DNA from: an uncultured Bacteroidales bacterium
GTDB taxonomy: Bacteria > Bacteroidota > Bacteroidia > Bacteroidales > F082
NCBI GenBank assembly: GCA_900318465.1
Contig: ONKQ01000017.1
Coordinates: forward strand, 1 to 48,432
Direction: 5' to 3'
Length of the DNA: 48,432 nucleotides
The position numbers and the translations under genes were made by a program. Positions 1 to 8,400 of the stretch are shown here, in pieces. The notes below the pieces were generated by a model, which saw only the letters and a program-made list of their open reading frames with translations, made no database searches and was not told where the DNA came from. Within the stretch, counting starts at the first letter, position 1, and the number at the start of each line of letters is the position of its first letter.

Positions 1-120
1 AATCAGCGCGTTTACCGTGTTACAATACATCAACAAAACAAACAACAAACCTATTGGTCAAATTAAATATGCGCTACTTTAATTCCGCCAACGAGTTATT
101 AATCATTAAACTTTAAACGT

Positions 121-996
121 ATGAAGAAAAATGTATGTTTCTTTCTGATGTGCTTTTTTGCCATCATCGGCATGGCACAGGCACAAAACCGTGGCGAAAT
201 CCAATTGAAAGCCACTGAAATGAACAATGTAACGATTTCACAAGACCAACTACCCGCCGTGGGTTCCTGGTTCTCCTATGTCGGTGATTATTCATCACCA
301 AGCATTATCGGCATCGGTATGCCCTTCAATTGGGGCTACATGCTTCCCGATGCTTTAATGAAAGAGTACAGCGGCTGCAGCATTACCGAGTTCGCTTTCT
401 TGGATGCAGGAGAAGAGCAATTTGCCACCTCCTACACCGTCAACATCTACGTTGGCGGCGATACTGCTCCTGGCACTTTGGTTTCTTCCCAAGAGTTTGA
501 AATCACAGGCACGGTCGGCGATGTTGTCACCTTCAGGCTCGACACTCCTGTCGAAATCGACGGCAGGCAAAACATTTGGTTGACTTTCTTCAATGACGGT
601 TCCATCCAATATCCCGCCCCTGCCGTTGCCGACGTGGGCAACCCCAACAGCCGTTGGATCGGCATCGACGGATACGGCTGGGTTGACATGGCCTCCCTCA
701 GCAGCGAGGCCTACAGCTGGTTGGCATGGGTTTATGTTGACGGTTACGACTGGATGGGAGAAAGCAGCGAATCCGTCTCAGTTTATCCCAACCCCACCAC
801 AGGCAATGTGAATATCGTTGCGTTAGGCACAAATCACATCACCGTGCTGAATGCTCTCGGCCAAGTGGTTTACGATGCCAACGCCGATGGAAACATGACG
901 ACCCTCGACATGAGCCAATTCCAAGCGGGTGTCTATATGGTGCGCGTGGCCACAGAAAACGGAGAAAGCGTGAAACGCATAAGCGTAGTGAAGTAA
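121..996 (+). CDS. Secreted protein with T9SS type A sorting domain
   Basis: The 291-aa product starts with a clear signal peptide (MKKN, hydrophobic core, AQAQ cleavage region near residue 22). It ends with a type IX sorting domain: a VYPNPTTGNV motif near residue 221, then VLNALGQVVYDA and a GVYMVRV strand, finishing in ISVVK. The middle part (about residues 60-215) is a beta-rich module containing IYVGGDTAPG, VEIDGRQNIWLTF and DVGNPNSRWIGIDG. The same module recurs at least three times in the 2637-aa protein encoded 1.4 kb downstream, so the two are paralogous surface components. The protein should be exported by Sec, then carried across the outer membrane by T9SS and attached or released. 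No enzymatic motif is visible. A thioredoxin-fold cargo gene follows after 20 bp and is probably co-transcribed. The specific ligand is unknown. Confidence 0.88.
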   Translation: MKKNVCFFLMCFFAIIGMAQAQNRGEIQLKATEMNNVTISQDQLPAVGSWFSYVGDYSSPSIIGIGMPFNWGYMLPDALMKEYSGCSITEFAFLDAGEEQFATSYTVNIYVGGDTAPGTLVSSQEFEITGTVGDVVTFRLDTPVEIDGRQNIWLTFFNDGSIQYPAPAVADVGNPNSRWIGIDGYGWVDMASLSSEAYSWLAWVYVDGYDWMGESSESVSVYPNPTTGNVNIVALGTNHITVLNALGQVVYDANADGNMTTLDMSQFQAGVYMVRVATENGESVKRISVVK

Positions 997-1016
997 AACC
1001 TCAAAACCATACTACA

Positions 1017-2093
1017 ATGAAGAAATTATCCATCATCATAGCTTTCCTGCTATTTGGTATAGGTCTTCGCGCTCAGCAGACCAACCTCACCGAAGCCGTC
1101 GACTTCACCGTGACCGACTGCCACGGACAGACCTACAACCTCTTTGAAATCCTCGACCGCGGCCAAGCCGTTTTCATCGACTTCTTCTTCTACACATGCG
1201 GCCAATGCCAGGTGATTTCGCCTTACATCACGGGTTCCTATACCCAGATGGGCTGCAACTTGCACGACGTGTTCTACATCGAGATTTCCTACATCGACAG
1301 CGATGCCACCTGCCAGCAATGGGCCAACGAATACGGCGTTGAATTTCCTACCGTCGGCGTTCAAGGCGGCGGCAACGAAGTCTTCGAGCTTTATGGCATC
1401 AATGCTTGCCCCACCCTCGTCCTCATCATGCCCGACCGCAGCATTCCCATCCAAGGACTGCTGGATCTCTATCCTTTCTCGGCACAAGATGTGGTCAATG
1501 CCATGCAGCGATACGGCCTTCAGCCTCACGACTGCACGGGCACACTGACCGTCAATCCGCAAACAATGCACATCTTCAACGACGGCGAGACCTACGAGCC
1601 TGGCCTGCTGACCATCTCCAACATGACCGCTGACGACGTGACTGTCGATGCCTTCACCGCTGACCCCATCTTTGCGTTGCGTTGCATGTATGAGGGCCAA
1701 GATGTCTCCGAAGGCATGACTGTGGCCGCTGGCCAAACTGCCATCGTGGAAGTCTATGTCGACGTACCTATAAAGGAGTCATTCGAAGGGCAAATGTATG
1801 TCAACACCTCGGCGGGCAACTTCGAGGTCAACATCATCTACGAAACAACCGTCGGCATCGGCGAAAGCAACTCGACACTGGCCTTGTACCCAAATCCCGC
1901 CAACGAAAGCGTAACCCTCCAAGGCGAAAACCTTGGTGCAGTAAGCATTCACAATATATTGGGACAAACGGTCGAAACCTTCTTCACCAACGAATCGCAA
2001 TTGGTCATCCCGACAGCCAATTACCAAAACGGCATCTACTTCGTCAGGACAAGCAACGGGCAAACGCAACGCTTGGTGATTGTTCACGAATAA
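1017..2093 (+). CDS. Thioredoxin-fold (TlpA/redoxin-like) protein with T9SS sorting domain
   Basis: The 358-aa product has a signal peptide (MKKLSIIIAFLLFGIGLRAQ). A thioredoxin-like domain follows, with FTVTDCHGQTYNL and the active-site motif CGQC at residues 61-64, inside a strand FIDFFFYT. The cis-proline region is plausible at CPTLVLI (about residue 138). About residues 175-275 form a beta-sandwich segment with PQTMHIFNDGETYEPGLLTISN. The C-terminus is a T9SS type A domain (ALYPNPANESV, then GIYFVRTSNGQ). In the family, CxxC pairs carry out thiol-disulfide exchange; here the predicted site is the cell surface rather than the periplasm. CGQC is not the usual CGPC or CPPC, and redox activity is inferred only. 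It sits 20 bp after the first cargo gene and is followed by a terminator-like hairpin. Confidence 0.85.
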   Translation: MKKLSIIIAFLLFGIGLRAQQTNLTEAVDFTVTDCHGQTYNLFEILDRGQAVFIDFFFYTCGQCQVISPYITGSYTQMGCNLHDVFYIEISYIDSDATCQQWANEYGVEFPTVGVQGGGNEVFELYGINACPTLVLIMPDRSIPIQGLLDLYPFSAQDVVNAMQRYGLQPHDCTGTLTVNPQTMHIFNDGETYEPGLLTISNMTADDVTVDAFTADPIFALRCMYEGQDVSEGMTVAAGQTAIVEVYVDVPIKESFEGQMYVNTSAGNFEVNIIYETTVGIGESNSTLALYPNPANESVTLQGENLGAVSIHNILGQTVETFFTNESQLVIPTANYQNGIYFVRTSNGQTQRLVIVHE

Positions 2094-2209
2094 GCACAGG
2101 GACTTCACATTTTATCATTTTTTATTACGTTAATAATGCTAGTTTGACAGCGACAATTTTTTTTGGCAATGCAAAACACAAAACGCATTGCATCCGTTGA
2201 AGTCTCTGA

Positions 2210-2239
2210 GGCCACCGAGTTATTTTCGGTGGCCTTTTT
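2210..2239 (+). terminator. Rho-independent terminator after the thioredoxin-fold gene
   Basis: A perfect 9-bp stem GGCCACCGA / TCGGTGGCC (2210-2218 with 2226-2234) and a 7-nt loop are followed directly by five T residues. It lies 117 bp after the stop of the upstream + strand gene. Confidence 0.8.
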
Positions 2240-2302
2240 GCACCTATCTTGTTGACTGAATTGATTTGGTGAATCAAATAGGTGAATTAATTTGATGGGA
2301 GA

Positions 2303-2334
2303 ATGTCGAAGGCTGCAAGTCTTCGGCATTTTTT
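2303..2334 (+). terminator. Second terminator-like hairpin
   Basis: The arms ATGTCGAAGGC and GTCTTCGGCAT (2303-2313 with 2319-2329) pair over 11 positions, two of them G-U pairs. The loop is 5 nt and a run of T follows. It may back up the terminator at 2210 or end a short transcript from the gap. Confidence 0.55.
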
Positions 2335-2350
2335 CCTTCCGACGTTATTT

Positions 2351-2394
2351 TACATGACGTTACTTCACCTAAAGTATGAAGAGTGCGTCATGTA
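2351..2394 (+). promoter_or_regulatory. Large interrupted stem-loop upstream of the giant surface protein
   Basis: Outer arms TACATGACG (2351-2359) and CGTCATGTA (2386-2394) are perfectly complementary over 9 bp. Inner arms CTTCA (2363-2367) and TGAAG (2377-2381) add a second stem. No T run follows, so it is unlikely to be a terminator. It ends 47 bp before the start codon at 2442 and could be an operator or a 5' UTR structure. Confidence 0.45.
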
Positions 2395-2441
2395 CTCTCA
2401 AGTTTTATTCATTTATTTATTAATTATCAAATCATTTTTTT

Positions 2442-5400
2442 ATGCAAAAGAAAGTAATTTCTTTGATTTTGGGGCTCTTGCTGGCCACAACCGGGTTGGC
2501 GAGAGCCGAAGAGCTGACCGTAAACGCAGGTACTGTCACCAATGCTTACGTGCCAGTTTACGGTTTTTACGCTGACGCCTATCTAAAGGCGGAGTTTGTG
2601 ACACCCGCTGCCGACCTTGCAAGCATGGCCAACAGCGACATCACAAGCATGAGGTTCCAGATCGACCTTCCTGCATTGGAGGCTTGGACTGGGACTTTCC
2701 AAGTTTTCCTAACGGAAGTGGACTACACCACCATTAGTGCGTTCCAAGGCACTGAGGGCGCGACCATCGTCTATGAAGGTCACCTCGACGGAACGGGCGA
2801 ACAATTAGTGGTGGACTTTACCACTCCCTATTCTTACCACGGTGGTAACCTGTTGATCGGTGTCTATCAACCGACGAGAGGTAACTACAAATCCATCACT
2901 TTCAAGGGCATCGACGCTCCAGGAGCCAGTGTGCAGAACTACAGCTACACCAGCCTTGAAGCCATCACACCTATCGCGCGCGATTTCCTGCCCCAAACCA
3001 CTTTCGTCTACGAAGCGAGTGCTCCTGTCGAGCATCGCTTGGTGGCACTCGTCAATGAAGAAGAGGTGAATGCCCTCAATGTGGGCACCCGTCCCATCGG
3101 GGCTTGGATGGAGCCTTTCCACTTCCAACTGAAAAGCGAAGGTGCCGCCGCCACGGTGACGAACCTCGATTTCACTCCGCAGGACGGACTCTTCGTCTTG
3201 GGAGACATCGAAATGCCTTTCGTGATTGGTCGCGACGAAACCGTTGACCTCGATATCAGCACCGATGGCGTGGAAGCCGGCGTTGTTGAACGTCAGTTTG
3301 TGGCCATTTACCAAGAAGCAGGTCGCACGGCTGCCGTTTGGCCCGTCATTGCTGATTTCTACGCTCCTGAGATTCCTGATGTGGTCGAAATGCCGAGACC
3401 TCACGGCGAAATCACCTTCCCCTATGTGGAAACGGTCGCAGGGATGCACAACGACTACACGCTGCCTTTCGCCGACATCGTGGAAGGCAACGACGCCGTG
3501 TTTGAGCTCGTCATCGATACCGATGCAGTGGTGAATGCCCGCGTCAGCAATGGCGACAACGGCAAGGTGGCCCTCTACACCGAGGATTTCTATGGCGAAG
3601 GAGGCCCAATGGCCCACAACAACTACACGGGCCCGCTGCCTACCACTCCTGGCAACCTCGACATCAGCGCAGGCCCCGTCATTGAGAACCTGCCCGTCGT
3701 CCCCGGCACCTATTATCTCGTGGCCTCTTCGACTTCCGATCCGTTCACGGTCGAAATCAACACCGAGCCCATGCCCTGCCCCGAGCAAGCCTACGACCCC
3801 ACTCCGGCTGACAACACCGACGGCCTTGAGCCTGCCAGCGTGACCTTGCAATGGCATCTGCCCGACTTCGCTACGGAGTATCGTCTGGTATTTGGCACAA
3901 CCTACTATCCCGACCCAGAGCATCCGCAATCCGTCCTCGTAGACTGGACGCGCGACCTCGCCGAAACCTACACGGTGACCAACCTCTGGAACAACACCAA
4001 CTACTTCTGGAGAGTGGATGTGCGTAACGCCAGCGAAGGTTGCGAAACCCTCGGCGAAGTCTGGGGCTTCACCACTCACCTCAACAAGCCTCACGACCTC
4101 GTCGCCAACGACTACACCATCTTCAACGACGAAGAAGTCACTTTGAGCTGGACGGCCATCCAAGACCGCACCTTCCGCACCTATTTCATTTATCGCAACG
4201 GCGTGAAGGTTGGCGAGACCAACACCAACGACGTGAATGCCACAAGCTATGTGGACGGTCCGTTGGAATACAACATGAACGGCTACGAATACTATGTGAC
4301 CGCCGTCTATGACGAAGGCGAATCGATGCCCTCCAACACCATCACCGTGCAAGTGAGTGGCTACACCAACGAGACGGGTATAAACGGTTATGTTTGGGAG
4401 CAAGATGGCGAAACTGGCATCGAAAATGCCACCGTCACCCTGACGGGTCAAGATGAGTTTGGCGACACCCAAACCTATACCGCCACGACCGATGCCAATG
4501 GTTACTACAGCAAGCAAGTCTATGCTGGCACCTACAACATTGCCATGGCCTCGAAGGATGGCTACCAAGATGTCGTAACGGTTCATCCGTTGCCCTTCAC
4601 CGTGGCCTACAACGCCCAAGAGGACAACGTGAACTTCATCATGGACGAGAACTTCGACCCTGTTTGCACCGTCATCGCCGAGTACTATCCCGACAGCCTC
4701 GACCCAGAAAGCCCTTACGTGAAGGTGTACTGGGGCTGCGGCCTGCCTGGTGAGGAAATCATCGAGCCTTTCGAGACGGGCGACTTTAGCCTGTTCGACT
4801 GGCAGATCGATGCTAACTATCCTTGGAGCATCACCACTACCGATCCGTATGAAGGCACCTACTGCATGATGAGCGGCGGTGCTGGCGTCAACAACGTCAT
4901 CAGCAACATGACCGTAACGGTGAACATCCCCTCCGACGGCGAGATGAGTTTCTTCGGCAAGATCTCGTGCGAACAAGGCTGGGACTACGGTTATTTCTTC
5001 ATTGACGGAACCCAGATGGGTCAATACACCGGTGCTGGCAGTTGGGGCGAGCGCAAGTTCCCCATCACCGCTGGCGACCACACTTTCATGTGGCAGTACA
5101 CGAAGGACGGCAGCGTGAACAACAACGACGACTGCTTCTATGTGGACTACATCACTTTCTATCGTCGTCCCGAACCGTTGGGAGCCGGTTGGCATACATA
5201 CCTTGAGGGCGAGTTCAACGACGCACTGCGCTCGAACCTGACCGACCAGCCTGCTTTCGGATACCACTATCCGACAAGCATCACCAACCAGTACAATGGC
5301 TTCATACTGACCAAAGTCTCCATGTTCAGCGACGACCTCTATGGTGCTGTGGGCGGCAACTACACCTGCAACATCTACCAAGGCGGCAACACTCCCGGTG

Positions 5401-8400
5401 CCGGCACCTTGGTTTCCACCAAGACCGTCGACCTGCCCGTTGGCCTCGGCGAATGGGTTGATTGGGATCTCGACACTCCCGTCAACGTGGACGGCAGCCA
5501 AGACCTGTGGGTCATTTGGCAAGTGAACGTGGCTGGTGGCATGGGTTATCCTGCCGGTATGTGCAACAGCGACAGCAATCCGAATGGTGACTGGTGGAAT
5601 GCTGGCGAAGGTTGGGAGAACTATGGCGGTGGCGTTTGGACCATGCGCAACTACTTCACCGACCGTTCAGGTCGCAGCGTGGTTCTCGGCTCTGCCAAGA
5701 GTGTCCAGAATGCACCTTTGGCCATGAATCAAGGCGCCAAGATCGACAGCAGACTCCGCACCATTGCTAAGGGCGACAATAGAGTGGTTTCCGAGAGCAT
5801 CAATCCGAATGCCTCAAGCAGGCCGTTGGTGATGGCTGAAAGCAACCGCGCTTTCTCGCACTATCGCGTCTATCGCACCGATTGCTACTATGACGGTCCT
5901 TATTACGAAGGAGACCCTGGTGGCACCGTGGTTCTCGCCTGCGAACTGACCGACACCGTTTACATTGACGTGAGCTGGCCCGATGCCGCTCCTGGCGTGT
6001 ACAAGTGGGGTGTCGGTGTCGTGTATGCCGGCAACCGTGGCGCAGAAATCACTGGTCCTATCCACTGGTCCGAACCTATCAATGTCAACAACGCTAAAGC
6101 TACTCGCAGCGACTACACCTACGGATTTGAATCCGACCTTGAAGGCTGGACGGTCATCGATATCAATGCGGGTGAAGGCACTTGGTTGCACAGTTCAGCC
6201 AACCCTGGCGGCTATGACTACACCACTCATGCCCATGGCGGTACTGGCTTTGCCATGTGCTACTCGTTCATCGACTATGTTGGTTCCTACAACACCGACA
6301 GTTACCTTGTGTCACCGCAGAAGTACAGCATCGAAAATGGTTCCACCATCACCTTCTTCGCTGACAATGCCAACGACACTTATCCTGAATACTTCTCGGT
6401 CTGCGTTGCAACCACTGCTGATGCTCCGACGGCTAACGACTTCACGCAAGTGTGGAGTGGCGGCGCCAAGGGTGGCTCGAATGCCAAGGCTGATGTACGC
6501 CATGACAATAACCGTTATGACAACTGGCGTGAGCACAGCATTGACCTGAGCGCTTATGCCGGTCAGGAAGTGTGGATTGCTTTCCATGACGTGAACTATG
6601 ACCAATATGAAATTTGGATTGACGACGTGACCATTGTTGCTGGCAGCGGCTCCGGCCCGACGCCTCCGACACCAGGCAACCCGATCCAAGAGCCTCGTGA
6701 GAGCGAAATCGTGTGGTCAAACTGCCTCGAAAAAGACATGTATCTCAATGGCTTGGTTGACATCAACGTGCTGCTCAACAGTGCCGACAACCCCGCAGGC
6801 ATTGCAGTGAACTTCGTCAACCTGAACGAATACGAACAAGCTAACAACCCGATAGCTCCCATTACACTCGACGAAACGGGCTTCTACAGTTGGGAAAGTT
6901 TCCGCAAGGGCGACTACCTCTTGAAGATTGAATTCGATGGATACTATCCGATTGAGGACACCGTCCACATCTGGGAGGAGACCCACCTGCGTTATGTGAT
7001 GACCGAAATCCTCTACGGCGTTGACAACCTCTATGTCTCCCGCACTGGTTGGGCCATGTGGGAACCTAACGGCACGCCTGGCGGCGGTGGAGGCGGTCAA
7101 GGTGGCAACGGTGATTCCTTCTTCGAGGACTTCGAAGGCGGTCTCAACGGCTGGAACGTACTAACCGTCAACAGCGATGGTGGTTCGTGGATCCACAGCA
7201 ATGACAACCTCGGCGGCTATGACTACACCACACTTGCCCACGGCGGTACGGGCTTCGCCATGTGCTATTCCTTCGTGGACTATGTGGGTGCCTACAACAC
7301 CGACAGCTATCTGATTACTCCTCAAAAGTATGACATCGTCAACGGTTCCACGCTGAGCTTCTGGGCCGACAATGCCAACGACAGCTATCCTGAGAGCTTC
7401 TCGGTCTGCGTTGCCACAGCCGACAACCCAAGTGCCAGCGACTTCACTCAAGTGTGGAGCGGTAGTGCTAAGGGCAATGGCGGTGCCAAGACAGAAGTGC
7501 GTCACGATGCCAACCGTTACGAGAACTGGCGTTCACACAGCATCGACCTCAGTGCTTATGCTGGTCAGAGCGTGTGGATTGCCTTCCATGATGTCAATTA
7601 TGACATGTATGAGATTTGGATTGATGATGTTGAGTTGAGCACAGGTGCCAAGAGCGGCGACCGTCACCTCGAGTCCTTCAAGGTGATGTGCACCTCAATC
7701 GACGGCGAGCCTATCTACAACGCCAACGTTCCTGCCAATCAACCGTTCTGCCAGTTGGCCACCGACGAACTCGTCGAAGGCGAACACTACATCTGCAAGG
7801 TGGCTGCCATCTACAGCACCGGCATGAGCGATTGGAGTGAATGCGTGTGGCAATATGAAAGTTGTGAGAACTACGCTGGCACCCTCAACGGCGTGACAGT
7901 CAACGGCACCACCATCAGCTGGGATTACCCAACTGGAACAGGGCCTGTTCCTCCGCCACAACCGGGCGAGAATGCCGTGGTCGTGCTGAACGTTCCGACC
8001 GACATTTGGGGCGATGGTTCCGGCTATCAAATGCTGCTTGATGTCGACGCTACAATGTACACGCAACTTGAAGCCGCCATGTATTTCGACGAAATCGGCA
8101 ACTTCGACGGCTTCGAATACACGATTCCCGAGAACGCCGACTATGGCATCAACCCTGCTAACATCGTCGTCAACAACAGCGTGGCCATCGAAATCCCCGC
8201 TGGCACCTACGACTATGCCATCATCAACCCCGACAAAGTCAGCACGATTTGGTTTGCCGGCAACAGCGGCAATGCTGAGAGCAAAGGTGACGACATGGTG
8301 TATGAAGCCGGTAAGATGTACACCTACACGCTTTCCAGCTCAGGCACTGGCGACATGATTACCTTGACCATCACCGACCGTAACGGCATGGTTTCTGTGC

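Larger units (their letters stand above)
2094..2441. other. Intergenic region with two terminators and a large stem-loop
   Basis: These 348 bp hold no credible gene. They contain two + strand terminator-like hairpins (2210-2239 and 2303-2334) and, between the second one and the giant surface protein gene, an inverted repeat at 2351-2394. A short ORF reading across the second half is in the wrong frame for the signal peptide of the next gene and lacks any family signal. Confidence 0.7.

Noticed and set aside
2805-5522. 905-codon open frame on the - strand opposite the giant surface protein
   Set aside because: It is a shadow of the strongly biased codon use of the + strand gene; its translation is low in Lys and rich in Val/Gly/His/Asp, with no signal peptide or domain.
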